NCBI GenBank assembly: GCA_034440615.1
Contig: JAOTOM010003844.1
Location: 1-64,000, forward strand
Direction: 5' to 3'
Length of the DNA: 64,000 nt
Source of the DNA: Ashinkailepas kermadecensis
Taxonomy: Eukaryota; Arthropoda; Thecostraca; Neolepadidae
Positions 47,250 through 59,464 of this stretch are shown piece by piece. The stretch's first letter is position 1. The number at the start of each line of letters is the position of its first letter. The position numbers and the translations under genes were made by a program. The notes beneath the pieces are model-generated. The model saw nothing but the letters and a program-made list of their open reading frames with translations. It did no database searches and was not told the origin of the DNA.

Positions 47250-48093
47250 AAACAGGCCGCCGCCGGGTCAGGTCGCGCACAAGCCAGCTGCCGGTCTCCG
47301 ATGAGCGTCACTACCACTCTGGGAGGTCATGCTGAATAGCGGGCAGGTTGCGAAGGTGTGCAGGGCACGGTCGGCGACAGGGGCTGCTATCCAGTCGCCT
47401 GCGCTTGATTACTCCGAACTCTAATGTCAACACCGGCAGCTGTGACGTGGGTCATTGCGTTTGAAACGCAAAAAGTGTGCAATTGTACTGCAAAGTTCTT
47501 TGCAGTGTGCGTGGACATTCTTAGTTCGCGAAGCTTAACCGTCTGCACTTGCACTCTGGGGGTGTACTTCGTTTTGAACCGGCTTCCAAGCTGTACAATT
47601 GTGTCCACCCACCGCCTTCCAACTTGTGTAATTTCAGCCTCGTTAAAGACGACACCAAATATGGTCGTCCTGCTCCGGGTGCAATACACGTGGTCATCCC
47701 ACCCAGGGTGCAATACACGTAACCATACTTCTTGTGCAATAAGTTCCACTCCACAGCAGAGCTTGGCTGGTGACAATGATTCGGTGTCACGACAAGATTA
47801 CGACCGAATTGTCATTTTACGCCAGTTCTGCGACATGACACGACTGTGATTGACACTACTGCGACACGACACGACTGTGATGCGACACTATTGGTATAGC
47901 AAATGCTTGACCTACTTTGCTGCGACACCACACGACTGCGAATGCAACTACTGCGACACGACGTCATCGCTACAGGACAAACTAGGACTGTGACGCCTGC
48001 GATGCGACAGTACTGTTTCGGGAAGAAGGCCGTAATAACCGGACCGTATTGCAACACGATGCGACGGCGAATACAAACACTGCTTCGCGGTAT
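47250..48093. other. No gene recognised upstream of BRI3-like exon 1
   Basis: 47250-47300 is CpG-rich and could hold the promoter or a 5' UTR exon. 47800-48070 has degenerate GCGACACGACACGACTG repeats. Nothing else is supported. Confidence 0.4.
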
Positions 48094-48154
48094 GGGCTCT
48101 ATATGACCAACGCAGTCGATGCGCCCCTAAACCTAAATAACCAACCAACTTGTA
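48094..48154 (+). mobile_element. Ultra-short (61-bp) hairpin retroposon, copy 3
   Basis: It reads GGGCTCTATATGACC, CAGTCGATGCGCCCC, then CTAAATAACCAACCAAC. It is flanked by CGCGGTAT at 48086-48093 and 48155-48162, a perfect 8-bp duplication. Confidence 0.82.
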
Positions 48155-48162
48155 CGCGGTAT

Positions 48163-49110
48163 CTGGATAACTGCAAATATGGTTTCGCAACACTGCTGCT
48201 GCACAATTTTCGACCAGCTTTATTATCAGCTGAGCAACACTTCTGGCGATTAAAAAACCACCACATCACATCAGTACGATGGCACTCCCTTTCGGACACG
48301 GCGGCAAGGAGCAGTCGATTACCATAAACATGGGTGTCAAAGTTTAGTAGTTACTAGATCTGGCAATGACAGCCCTGAAAATTGCATGTGCCCAGATAGC
48401 CCTCTTCACTGGCTAGCAGTCTATCAAATTTTGTAAACCCAACCTAACCGAACCGAACACATTCCAACTGGACCGGACCGGAGCTGGCCTAACTTAAGCA
48501 AATCTAACCTGACCTGACCTGATGTGGCATAACATTGCATATAGCCTAACCTAACCGAAATGTATATAACCTAAAGCCCGCGATCACGTAAAACTGACGG
48601 GTGTTCGAGCGTCTAAAACCTTCCGGCTGGCCCCTCTGACCGGGAAAGGCGCCCTTCCATGAAGGCTCGAGAGCACCCCTAGCTCAACGGATTGTTAAAC
48701 CAACGGCGCCCTCTCAGAGGAAAAGGCACCCCTTCATTATCCTCGAGGGTACCCCCCACCCCACCCGCCACTTCCCTTAACGAATGTTCAACCGAAAGCG
48801 CTTTCCTCCAGGAATGTTGTGTCCCCATGAAGATGCCTGGATCCGCGCATGCAGCGCACTGCTGCCACGGAGCCCAATGCCGTATCGCGTGCGGTGAAGT
48901 TCAGAGCCGCGCGAGACGTTCCAGACGCTGGCAGTGAAGCTAAATCCGGATCGACTTTTACAAATACAGTCACGACTTCCAGGTGCCGGGATGGTGGGCC
49001 GGCGCCGAGGACGCAGTCGTTGGCTGGGGTCGTGGCAACCGTGGCCGTGCCATGTTGGACCTGGCGTAATTAGCCGCGGCCATCGGTGCTGTGCCGGCTG
49101 TCGGGCCCGT
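48163..49110. other. No gene recognised; interstitial CCTAA pieces
   Basis: 48430-48570 has several CCTAACC and ACCTGACCTGACC stretches, relatives of the arthropod TTAGG telomere unit on the opposite strand, but irregular. Confidence 0.4.
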
Positions 49111-49114
49111 GACA

Positions 49115-50770
49115 TAGCGCAACTACCCACAGAGCAGTGCGGCACGACAGCTCACAACTACCCACAGAGCAGTGCGGCACCGTACAGTACGGCACGACAG
49201 TTCACAACTACCCACAGAGCAGTACGGCACGACAGCTCACAACTACCCACAGAGCAGTGCGGCACCGTACAGTACGGCACGACAGCTCACAACTACCCAC
49301 AGAGCAGTGCGGCACCGTACAGTACGGCACGACAGCTCACAACTACCCACAGAGCAGTGCGGCACCGTACAGTGCGGCACGACAGCTCACAACTACCCAC
49401 AGAGCAGTGCGGCACCGTACAGTACGGCACGACAGCTCACAACTACCCACAGAGCAGTGCGGCACGACAGCTCACAACTACCCACAGAGCAGTGCGGCAC
49501 CGTACAGTACGGCACGACAGCTCACAACTACCCACAGGGCGGTGCAGCACGACAGCTCACAACTACCCACAGAGCAGTGCGGCACCGTACAGTGCGGCAC
49601 GACAGCTCACAACTACCCACAGAGCAGTGCGGCACCGTACAGTACGGCACGACAGCTCACAACTACCCACAGGGCGGTGCAGCACGACAGCTCACAACTA
49701 CCCACAGAGCAGTGCGGCACCGTACAGTGCGGCACGACAGCTCACAACTACCCACAGAGCAGTGCGGCACCGTACAGTACGGCACGACAGCTCACAACTA
49801 CCCACAGGGCAGTGCAGCACGACAGCTCACAACTACCCACAGAGCAGTGCGGCACCGTACAGTGCGGCACGACAGCTCACAACTACCCACAGAGCGGTGC
49901 GGCACCGTACAGTACGGCACGGCAGCTCACAACTACCCACAGGGCGGTGCAGCACGACAGCTCACAACTACCCACAGAACAGTGCGGCACGACAGCTCAC
50001 AACTACCCACAGAGCGGTGCGGCACCGTACAGTACGGCACGACAGCTCACAACTACCCACAGGGCGGTGCAGCACGACAGCTCACAATTACCCACAGAGC
50101 AGTGCGGCACCGTACAGTGCGGCACGACAGCTCACAACTACCCACAGAGCAGTGCGGCACCGTACAGCACGACAGTTCACAACTACCCACAGAGCAGTGC
50201 GGCACGACAGCTCACAACTACCCACAGAGCAGTGCGGCACCGTACAGTACGGCACGACAGCTCACAACTACCCACAGAGCAGTGCGGCACGACAGCTCAC
50301 AACTACCCACAGAGCAGTGCGGCACCGTACAGTGCGGCACGACAGCTCACAACTACCCACAGAGCAGTGCGGCACCGTACAGTACGGCACGACAGCTCAC
50401 AACTACCCACAGGGCGGTGCAGCACGACAGCTCACAACTACCCACAGAACAGTGCGGCACGACAGCTCACAACTACCCACAGAGCAGTGCGGCACCGTAC
50501 AGTACGGCGACAGCACAAACCCCGTGGCACGACAGCTCACAATTACCCACAGAGCAGTGCGGCACCGTACAGTACGGCACGACAGCTCACAACTACCCAC
50601 AGAGCAGTGCGGCCCGGCCACCGTTCAACTACCACGAGCAGTGCGGCACGACAGCTCACAACTACCCACAGAGCAGTGCGGCACCGTACAGTACGGCACG
50701 ACAGCTCACAACTACCCACAGAGCAGTGCGGCACCGTACAGTGCGGCACGGCAGCTCACAACTATCCACA
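49115..50770. repeat. 35/50-bp satellite, open in all three plus frames
   Basis: The short unit (35 bp) is CACAACTACCCACAGAGCAG then TGCGGCACGACAGCT. The long unit (50 bp) adds CCGTACAGTACGGCA. The two alternate irregularly, about 38 units in total. No stop codon occurs in any plus-strand frame over about 1.6 kb. The repeated codons carry no known domain. Confidence 0.95.
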
Positions 50771-50774
50771 GACG

Positions 50775-51140
50775 TCCACTCCCGGCAGAGGAGGGCGTCT
50801 TTGAAGATTTTGAGGTTAGCTTTGCAGGTCTATGCAGCAGCATGGACATAGTGGTGGAAGATAGCCGTTGTGCGTGCCGCCGCCTTTCACGAATGCCGGT
50901 GGCGCTGGACGTGCGCGCCCACTCCATACGTGCCCGGCTTCATCCTATTTCCGACATGTGTCCCGTCTGCTTGAGCCGTGTGTGTCCGGACAATGTCGCC
51001 GTGTCTTCTCACTGTCCGCCGTGTGTCCGCGTCGTGGCTGTGCTGTCCCGCTCGCTCGCTGGTCGGATTCCGGCTGCCTTTTTGTCCGGCTCCGGTGTCA
51101 CCTCCAGACTGCTGCTGCAGCCGACATGTTCCAGCTCTGA
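50775..51140. other. No gene recognised
   Basis: The open frame leaving the satellite continues to 51192 without a recognisable domain. Confidence 0.35.
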
Positions 51141-51200
51141 ATTGTTATGGGCGCTTATGACCAACGCAGTCGATGCCCTTAAGCCCAAATAACCAACCTA
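51141..51200 (+). mobile_element. Ultra-short (60-bp) hairpin retroposon, copy 4
   Basis: It reads ATTGTTATGGGCGCTTATGA, CAACGCAGTCGATGCCC, then AAGCCCAAATAACCAACC. It is flanked by CAGCTCTGA at 51132-51140 and 51201-51209. Confidence 0.85.
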
Positions 51201-51289
51201 CAGCTCTGACTTCCTGTTTATTCGACTCCAACTCCTTTTTTTTGCTTGCGCTTTCATTCTGCAGCGTTGTCTGTGTGGTCCCATCTCCT

Positions 51290-51500
51290 TGTTTGCCTGT
51301 TTCCGGCTACCTGCTTCCCTGGCTCTGCTTGTCTTTTTGTCCGGCTCCGTCCGCTCTGTTCGCCTGTCTCCGGCAACCCGCTTCCCTGGCTCCGCCAGTC
51401 TTGTCCGGCTCCGTCCGCCTGTTCACCTGTCTCCGGCTACCTGCTTCCCTGGCTCCACCCGTCTTTTTGTCCGGCTCCGACTGCCTGCTCGATCGGCTCC
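51290..51500. repeat. 65-bp imperfect tandem repeat
   Basis: Three to four copies of CTGTCTCCGGCTACCTGCTT then CCCTGGCTC and GTCTTTTTGTCCGGCTCCG. Confidence 0.75.
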
Positions 51501-51509
51501 TCCTCCCCG

Positions 51510-52880
51510 TTAGCCCGTCCCCGACTGCCTGTTTGCGCGCATCCTGTCGCGACTCCCGGCTTCCTCGTTCACGCACGGCTGGGGCGTAGCGACTCGTTGG
51601 CCTTGGCAGCCGTCTGGCCGTGTCAGGCCCTCTTCACACACGACCTCGGTCACCGGGGCGGGGCGGGGCGGGGCGGGGCGTCAGGCCCCGCCGCCAGCTC
51701 GCTCGCTCTGCCACAGATGGCGCTGACGTCCGCTGGCGATGCGAGCGGAAACCGCTTTGAAATGGAGATTGGGTGAACAAAATGAGGCGAAGTGTGCAAC
51801 CGTGAAGTGGATGACGCGGAAATTGCCATATGGAAATGTTTCACTCTCCCAACGTTATAATTGTATTGATTGGTCCTTGTAATAAGTATATGACGTGCTG
51901 AATATTAATTCGGCGTATATTATCATTGGCAGGGGCATGAGCTTGGATTCGTGGACACCCGGCTTGCAATTTTGAACCCGGGTTAAAAGTTGTAGGTAGA
52001 CGTAGACGTGCATGTAGATCAAACTTTAAATATATGCACATGTAGATCACGCATTTATATTGGGTCTACGTGTCGACCGAGCATCACCAAGAGTGCACGC
52101 GATTAAAATATGTGATACTGTAAGCACGGCATTACACAGTCGGACAAGTGACACGAAGCTTCATCCAGCCACCAGCATACAGGCTCACAGGTTCACTCCC
52201 GTCGTCAGCAACAACTGGGTTTGCTTCCACAGGTAAACAACCGTTGCTGTGCTTTCCAGCTACTAACTGCCAATATTTGGCTTGAGTAGAGGGCGGCTAC
52301 GACACAAATCCAAGCCAATGCTGTGAACGGTCTCAAGCTACAAAATTCACGAGCAATATTGTCATGCTACATGCAAATGCAGTCTGGAAATTTCCAGTTC
52401 ACCATCCCCCTCAACCCGATTTTTCACGGCACAGGCCCAACTTTAAAGACCTTTCCACGCCCATGGGAGGGTTTTGTTGTAGGAGTATCACCACAGAACG
52501 GAGCTGTATCGATACGATTGTTGCCACAGACCAGACGTGCCCCGTCTCCCCCGCCTATCCCCGCTCTGAAATCATCGGAGAGCACCCTGCCAAACATTGA
52601 ATTCCATTGTACACATGTAGGAGATATGATGCTGCTGGTGCATTCTCAGCCCGAATGATGGCTGACAATTGTCAGGGCAGCCTGAGTTCTGCATGCGAAG
52701 GTGCAGCGTGTGCTGTCGGCTGGCATTGCGCCAGAAGCGGCCACAACACACCAGCGCCCGAAGTCGAGTGGTACTTTAGGAGACCAGCCCAGCCTGTCCC
52801 ACTTGCTGCCACCCCAGCTCCTGCCTCACCGCACCTGTGTCAGACCGGGCCGAGCGTGTCGTACCGGGAGCTCTGCGACA
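51510..52880. other. No gene recognised
   Basis: Mixed DNA with a (GGGGC)n run near 51656-51685. Open frames at 52323-52658 and 52607 onward have no known domain. Confidence 0.4.
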
Positions 52881-52884
52881 CACC

Positions 52885-53830
52885 AGGGTCCACTGTGACA
52901 GACCGGGACCCCGTGTGCCACACCAGGACACTGTGTGTCACATCAGGACACTGTGTGTCACACCAGGGCCACGCATGCCAGACCAGGGCCCCGCATGCCA
53001 GACCAGGGCCCCGCGTGCCAGACCATGACCCTGTGTGCCAGACCAGAGCCCAGTGCGCCAGACCAGGGCCCACTGTGCCAGACCGGTACCCCAGTGTGCC
53101 AGACCAGGGCCACGCGTGCCAGACCAGGACCCAGTGTGTCCGGCCGGCTTGTCCCGGCCACTCACCTGCGGTACGGAGCGAACACACACCTCCACGGGAC
53201 TCTGTCGACTGCAGTGCCGCCGCCTGCCGGAGGGCTCGGCCGGCGCTCCAACACGCCCAGCTACGGTCGGCACATCCGGGACTTTACCGCCGAGCAGAGG
53301 CGCAGCCAGCGCGGGTGGCGATGGGGGCAGCCGTCCCCTGGGTGGTCGGAGAGGGCCCTCCAGGCGACCGCATGGCGTCGATGCAGGGGTCATTACGGCG
53401 CCCCTGGGTCCACATGTAGGGCCCCTGGACCGACGAACGGGGCCCCGGGCTGACGGAAATGGTCCCAGACCGATGAGGAGGGTTCTGTGTCAACGGAGAG
53501 CGTCCTCGGAAAATGTCGAGGGCCTTTTGCTAGTCGAGGGCCCCGGATAGTTGGAAGGGTCTCTGGGCTGACGGAAAGGGCCCGAGTCAATTTGAAGGAC
53601 CTCTTGGTTGTCGGCGGAGCCCAAGCCGAGAAGGGGCCGGATCTGATGGACAGGGTCTACACGTTTGAAAATGGGTCTCCGGCTTGCCGGAAAAGGCTGT
53701 GGGTGGTCAGAGAGCCACTGAGACGACGGAGGGGGCCCACTTGCCAGAGAGGACCTCGAGCTGTCAGAAAGGGCCCTTGGGCCAATGGATGGGACCCAAG
53801 TCGTACAGCCGCCCAAGCGGCCACAGATGT
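52885..53830. repeat. GACCAGGGCC minisatellite passing into a degenerate GGGCCC repeat
   Basis: 52885-53150 holds about 14 units of 18-20 bp, with core TGTGCCAGACCAGGGCCC. 53390-53830 holds loose 25-30 bp units with GGGCCC and GACGGAAA. Long open frames here come from the repeat. Confidence 0.8.
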
Positions 53831-53834
53831 CCAA

Positions 53835-55350
53835 ATGGTCTGACCACAGCTGCTCCAGCAGCTACGGTCGCTCCAGCGATGGCGAAGCAGACAACTCAGT
53901 GATAGCTGTGATGACTGCCGCTGCAGCGGTGCAGTTGCTTCGTCTTGGATCCTGGTGAAATCGGTTAGCGCAAGCATAAAGAAGACAATAATTCGCAGGG
54001 TGCTGTGTGTTGGGAATAGCTGATCAGGCATGTTGCTAGTCCTTCCCTTGTCCCCAAATATCTTGCACTTATTTTTCCCACTGGTATTCACGCCTCATTT
54101 TAAGAAGTATGACCGAGTTGAAAAAGGCGTTACAATGTGGGCCCCATCCTTATCATGATGAACCTCCTCCCTATTAACACGCGCCCTGGAGGGCCTCTGA
54201 GAATTACGCGCACTGGAGGGGGGGCGGATTCCGCCCCTAAGATCTCGCCTCCTAGTACAGCTGGAGGAACGAAATTCGCAGGGAGGATGGGCACGGTAAT
54301 GAACTCTATTGTGTGCAATTTTCGTGACCTTAGGTCATATCTTCAAGGTCAAATGAGGTCAGATTGGCAACATTTTCCGGTTTTGCTTGGCTTGGCTTGT
54401 CATCGTTATGGATCGCTGTGATTGTGTTTAAATGCTAAAAATGGGCATCAATGATGTTTTGGACATTACTAATGATGCAATGCAGATGCTAGACCAAACA
54501 TTTGACCTCAGGTCACCTATATAGCACCACTTTATCAGGTCAGTTACCTGTTCCAGTTACCGGAACCGGCCGCCCGCCCGACTGCTCCGTCGGGCAGCTC
54601 GGAGCAATCGGCTTCGTCGAAGGGAGTGAAGTACATGATTAAAGTATGGAAACGCAATGACAAACAGTACAAATGACAACCAGTAGTGCATTTATGGCAA
54701 CATTCCAGTTGATCAAGTTTGGTTCCATTAACCTGTCATGAACTTGACCTGACTTGACTTTGGTGACCTAACATGACCTTGAAGCTATACAGCATATAAT
54801 ATGCATCAAACAAGTCGCTAGTGTTGCCTAGAACACTTCCCTTTTATCAGTATACTGGAAGCGCATCAGCGCCGATTTTTGTGGTCTGGCGCTATAACAT
54901 TTTTTACTTTAGCGGCCCCGAACTTGAAAAATTTTCGGCTGATTTCCATTTTTCTTGCTTTAAACGACGCGCGTTCATTTCTAAGTAGGTACACCAAAAA
55001 TCGCGTATATCGACCGGTAAAATTTGCAGTTATTTGCGAAAACCGGAGGGGTGGGCGGATTTCGCCCTCCCGTGTTAAACTATGCCTGCACGTAGCGGGT
55101 AACAGAAACAAGCAATTATGTCCCTAGAGAGGAGTACTGATATTTTTACTCAAGCTAATGATATTCATGCCTTCATTATATATATATATGCTGATGTCTC
55201 TTTAGTTTACGCAATAGGTCTTCTTTTGTTAGTTGTCGATAGCTAAATGGTTTGTTTTTTTCTGTTCTTTCCTAGACTGGTTGGACCTTGATAGCAGGTT
55301 TCGCATTAGCCACGTCAGCGCAGATTGTCTTTTTCCGACGTAATTAACCA
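53835..55350. other. No gene recognised; AGGTCA-rich stretch
   Basis: 54320-54545 and 54735-54785 contain repeated AGGTCA and TGACCT hexamers. The rest is AT-rich. Confidence 0.4.

Positions 55351-55352
<2 letters not shown>

Positions 55353-55420
<68 letters not shown>
55353..55420. repeat. (AT)n microsatellite
   Basis: About 34 AT dinucleotides, nearly perfect. Confidence 0.98.
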
Positions 55421-55421
<1 letters not shown>

Positions 55422-55525
55422 GCCCTTGGAAAATGACGTGACCGAAATCCGAAGGGTTTGGAAAAGTGGCGGGCCTCTAAGTAGGTAGGGCGGCCCTTTT
55501 CAGATTGTCGCCCCCTGCATCAATT

Positions 55526-55541
55526 CCTGGCTACGCCACTG
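55526..55541 (-). mobile_element. Single hAT-type terminal inverted repeat
   Basis: CCTGGCTACGCCACTG is the reverse complement of CAGTGGCGTAGCCAGG, a known hAT end. The partner end was not found within 3 kb, so the element is truncated or the partner is too diverged. Confidence 0.45.
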
Positions 55542-55544
55542 CCT

Positions 55545-56800
55545 GGAATAAGGCTGCCCTTGCTGATAGCCCACGCTTGATTGGCTCGTTTTGTTGCTGG
55601 GTAATTGGGTGATTCCCCCTGGGAGAAAGGTTGGCTATTTTCCCAAATAAGAAACAAAAGGAATAATAGTTACCGCCATGGTCGTATGCCGCCCCCTGTG
55701 CCGGTTTGTAAATCGACACTGCTTATTGCGTTCTTGTAATGGCGTTGATACGGTGCGCAGTGGCTGCCCAGTGTATGGGTGTCTGCATCATGGGCCCAGC
55801 AATGTGTGCCCTTGAGCTGCATGCATTGCCATCAGCGCAGGGTTGGTCTTGGACAGCAGCACTGCCGGCGAGCAACAGTCGGGGGCCAGAATGGCAGCTG
55901 GACTGCTGTTGAGCAACAGTTGGGCGGCCGGAATGTGGCGGATTCCAGACCAATGACCCGTAGAGTGGTGGGAATGTTGCGTAGAGACCGGCGGGCGGTA
56001 TGGAAGTGGCCAGGGTACGGCGGTGTGGCTTTCAGACGATGGTGTGCAGGCGTGGGCTGGACAAGACTTGGGGTGCTCTGATGACATCCATTGGCAGGTG
56101 TTTAAGGTGTGCGGCAGAGTTTGGTTGCTGTCGAATTACGCAACGTGTTGATGTAAAATAACCCGCTACCGCCGTTAACTTCATGAAATTATATCTTCGA
56201 CATCAGTTATGTTACTAGCCATTACCATCTCACAATATCTCCCCTATGCTTACCTTCTGCAACGGTCCAGTTCCAACTGTCCCTTATTTGACCTGAGCCT
56301 GGATTAAGAGCTGCTTGAAATATGTAGCAGAGCTTCGCATCATCGAGCTAGTGAGCGGTGTTATAGCCGACATTTGCTGGGGAATCGGAGGCAAGGTGCT
56401 CCCATTTCTCTCGATGTTATAAAATGGCGGAACGGCAGAGTCCTGGAAGCTGCAGTATCTGCAATAGCCACCAAACTCAGCGACCGAACACAGCCGACAC
56501 GCTGACTGTGACGTCACGTGCCCCGGATGCCTGACCAGCACGGCAGGTACACAGCGGCTGTGTTGGGCGACGCGGAAGCGTTTGTTATTGTGCTTTTTCG
56601 TTTGTTTTTCTTGTTTCAAGCTTGCAAGTCATAGTCTTCAAGTAAAAAAGTTATAAAGCTTGATAAGAGCGCCAGGAGCCGTCCGGGGCCTATAAAGGGA
56701 AGAAACTATAAGTGAACGAAAAGAGACTTTTTCCTCCCTAAGCAATGCTATATTATCGGTTCTAAGCCAACTATCAACCCCATCCATGACCAATCCCTAT
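55545..56800. other. No gene recognised
   Basis: No open frame with a recognisable domain on either strand. Confidence 0.4.
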
Positions 56801-56924
56801 CACATCACCGAGTGATCGATGTCGAGTTTGACCTGCACCCCTTCAGCTCTCCGAGACCCGACTCGAAAACGCCGACAAGCTGCTGCCTTAATGCGGCCAG
56901 GTGAGCAGGGTCAGCACGCACCGC

Positions 56925-57135
56925 GAAGATGCCCTTCCAGTCCACCTGTATGTGCCGAGGCAGACTTTGTCTGTCAAGATGCCCTTCCAGTCCACCTTTG
57001 TGTGCTGAGCCAGCTTTGCCTACCAAGATGCCCTTCCAGTCCACCTGTATGTGCCGAGCCAGACTTTGCCTACCAAGGTGCCCTTCCAGTCCACTTGTAT
57101 GTGCCGAGCCAGACTTTGCTTGTCAGTTTGGTTCC
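56925..57135. repeat. 50-bp minisatellite from gypsy pre-RT codons
   Basis: Four units of AAGATGCCCTTCCAGTCCAC then CTGTATGTGCCGAGCCAGAC and TTTGCCTACC. On the minus strand each carries the Q-VDWKGI codons that in gypsy polyproteins precede RT (W-L-I-LDW-I). The single-copy continuation FAVRADPAHLAALR lies at the minus-strand downstream edge. Confidence 0.85.
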
Positions 57136-57242
57136 GCTCCTCTTGTTGACTGTTAGCCACCATGTCCAGGCGCCGTTCTGGACATCAACCACAGCTTCTC
57201 ACAGTGCAGAAATTCGGTGTTCGGTGCAGCTCCTGGGAACGG

Positions 57243-57505
57243 CCTGAGTGCCGAGCCTGGCCTGAGTGCCGAGCCTGGCCGGCCGGAGTGCCGAGCCTGG
57301 ACGGAGTACCGAGCCTGGCCTGAGTGCCGAGCCTGACCGGCCGGAGTGCCGAGCCTGGCCGGCCGGAGTGCCGAGCCGGGGCCGGAGTGCCGAGCCTGGT
57401 CGGAGTGCCGAGCCTGGCCTGAGTGCCGAGCCTGGCCGGCCGGAGTGCCGAGCCGGGGTCGGAGTGCCGAGCCTGATCGGAGTGCCGAGCCTGGTCGGAG
57501 CTTTC
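57243..57505. repeat. GAGTGCCGAGCCTGG minisatellite after gypsy protease
   Basis: The 15-bp core GAGTGCCGAGCCTGG is repeated with CCTG or CCGGCCG spacers, about 16 cores. On the minus strand it directly follows the protease-like SIISQRARQRMKAPTRLGTP as RLGTP and PGSALR repeats. Confidence 0.88.
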
Positions 57506-57509
57506 ATCC

Positions 57510-57870
57510 GCTGGCGAGCACGTTGGCTGATTATCGACCGGGGCGATTCCGTGTCCAATTCCACGTCTGGCTCACGGTCTTGTAGCTTCACTCTTGCCAC
57601 GACTGGCTTCCGCTTCGGACTCGCCGAATCAACTTTTCCACCACCAGGCCGACGGCATGCTGACGCGCGCTGCCGATCTTGCGCCTGGTGACCTCCAGCT
57701 GAATGCCGCTCCGCCGGCGAGACAGCACCAGAGCTGATGTTCGCCTCCTGACAAGCGCCCTTCATAAACAGACGATTGTTTTTTGCGCGGTCAAACGTCA
57801 GATCATCTTCAGACGACAGCCTCCTGTGCATCCGAGAGTCGCTCGCACCACATGCCAGCCGATCTCTGAG
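57510..57870 (-). pseudogene. Gypsy Gag end and protease remnant
   Basis: The minus frame reads SRMHRRLSSEDDLTFDRAKN, where Gag of this clade has RRLL-E--LT---A-E-A. After a degraded part come KPVVARVKLQDREPDVELDT and ESPRSIISQRA. The zinc-knuckle cysteines normally between them are missing. Confidence 0.68.
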
Positions 57871-58520
57871 CGTATCTTGTGTAGTAGGCAGTCGCACCAC
57901 ATGCCAGCCGATCTCTAAGCGTATCTTGTGTAGTAGGCAGTCGCACCACATGCCAGCCGATCTCTAAGCGTATCTTGTGTAGTAGGCAGTCGCACCACAT
58001 GCCAACCGATCTCTAAGCGTATCTTGTGTAGTAGCCACTCGCACCACATGCCAGCCGATCTCTAAGCGTATCTTGTGTAGTAGGCAGTCGCACCACATGC
58101 CAGCCGATCTCTAAGCGTATCTTGTGTAGTAGGCAGTCGCACCACATGCCAGCCGATCTCTAAGCGTATCTTGTGTAGTAGGCAGTCGCACCACATGCCA
58201 GCCGATCTCTAAGCGTATCTTGTGTAGTAGGCAGTCGCACCACATGCCAGCCGATCTCTAAGCGTATCTTGTATAGTAGCCACTCGCACCCATGCCAACC
58301 GATCTCTAAGCGTATCTTGTGTAGTAGCCACTCGCACCACATGCCAGCCGATCTATAAGCGTATCTTGTGTAGTAGCCAGTCACACCATATACCAGCCGA
58401 TCTGTAATCTTATCTTGTATAGTAGCCACTCGTACCACATACCAGCCGATCTCTAAGCGTATCTTGTGTAGTAGCCACTCGCACCACATGTCAGCCAATC
58501 TCTAAGCGTATCTTGTATGG
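57843..58520. repeat. 49-bp minisatellite from gypsy Gag codons
   Basis: About 14 units of TCGCACCACATGCCAGCCGA, TCTCTAAGCGTATCTTGTG, TAGTAGGCAG. On the minus strand one frame reads TTQDTLRDRLACGATA. LRDRLACG is the Gag motif, and single-copy Gag sequence (SDSRMHRRL) continues from the last unit. Outer units at the right end are the most diverged. Confidence 0.93.
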
Positions 58521-58529
58521 TACACTGTA

Positions 58530-59000
58530 AACAATGTTTAGCACCCTTTAAATGATAAACGAAAAGCCCGATTTTAGCTCCTTAATTATGCTAAATTAGC
58601 GCTCCAAATGGTTCCTTGGGTACATCACATTTAGCACATTCCTGCTAATCGTAGCATCCAACTCTCAGGCTGGTGCTATCCTCGGGTGCTATCCTTAGCA
58701 TCCTAGTACTTCAGCACCCTAGCACCCATAAGGACCCATGGGGCCCAAAAAGCCCGATTTCAGCTCCCTGTGGATGCTAATCGTTATGGTGCTAGTATAA
58801 GCACCTTCCTCCAGCAGTACTCTACCTACTTGGTACTATTCGTAACACCCTAGCACCTTTAAGAACCCATAGCTCCAGCTGCCCTCCAGCGACTGGATGC
58901 TAGGTTTAGCATCCTAGCACTTGGAAGCACCCATAGCGCAACAACACGATTTTAGCGCCCGTTGTGTGCTTATTGATATATGTGCTTGCAAGGTTCAGCA
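58530..59000. repeat. Degenerate TAGCACC repeats
   Basis: Many CTAGCACC, TAGCATCC and AGCACCC pieces, with CCCGATTT(T/C)AGCTCC recurring near 58568 and 58750, and GATTTTAGCGCC near 58950. The units are irregular in length. Confidence 0.6.
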
Positions 59001-59150
59001 GCAACAACACCCATATAAGTATGCTACCAACCGATGAACACCCATAAAGAAGGTAACACGTTATTCACACGATAATGTGCCATTCGATGAACAATGCAGC
59101 GTACAACGGTGGACAAACAGACCAGGATTCCAAAAAGGGTCACAGTACCT

Positions 59151-59156
59151 TTTATT
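59151..59156 (-). promoter_or_regulatory. Poly(A) signal of the minus-strand unidentified gene
   Basis: TTTATT on the plus strand is AATAAA on the minus strand, about 310 bp past the stop codon at 59465-59467. Confidence 0.5.
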
Positions 59157-59464
59157 TAAACCTCGAACATTCCGCAGCATGAACAATCAGTCAAATCAGT
59201 TTATATTAATCCCCACAGCTAGCTGACTGTAAAAAATAAAACATTAAAAATGAGCATGAAACCATTGACCAAACATCGATGAATGGACGGTGACTTCGTT
59301 GACCACTTCGTCAACGATTACGAACTGCAACAGAACGGCCTCACCACCAGGCATGCGACACAAAACACAAGTTCAACAGAGCTCAACATCACTTGACTTG
59401 TGACTGAGCGGCAGTCGCCCACGCTACTGACTGAAGTGCAGTTCCACTGACCGACGCTGACAGC

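Larger units (their letters stand above)
56805..58520 (-). mobile_element. Second decayed Ty3/gypsy element: Gag, protease, RT linker
   Basis: On the minus strand, Gag-type LRDRLACGA (array), then SRMHRRLSSEDDLTFDRAKN, then protease-type KPVVARVKLQDREPDVELDT, then an array, then pre-RT sequence VDWKGIFAVRADPAHLAALR and LVGVFESGLGELKGC. Gypsy elements of the K02A2.6/Mag type have this order. The catalytic DTG is DTE. The sequence stops at GLGELKG, so RT proper is missing. Three minisatellites lie exactly on these coding segments. Confidence 0.72.

Noticed and set aside
52607..53550. Pro/Arg-rich open frames of 170-270 codons
   Set aside because: Derived from the GACCAGGGCC minisatellite, open in several frames at once.
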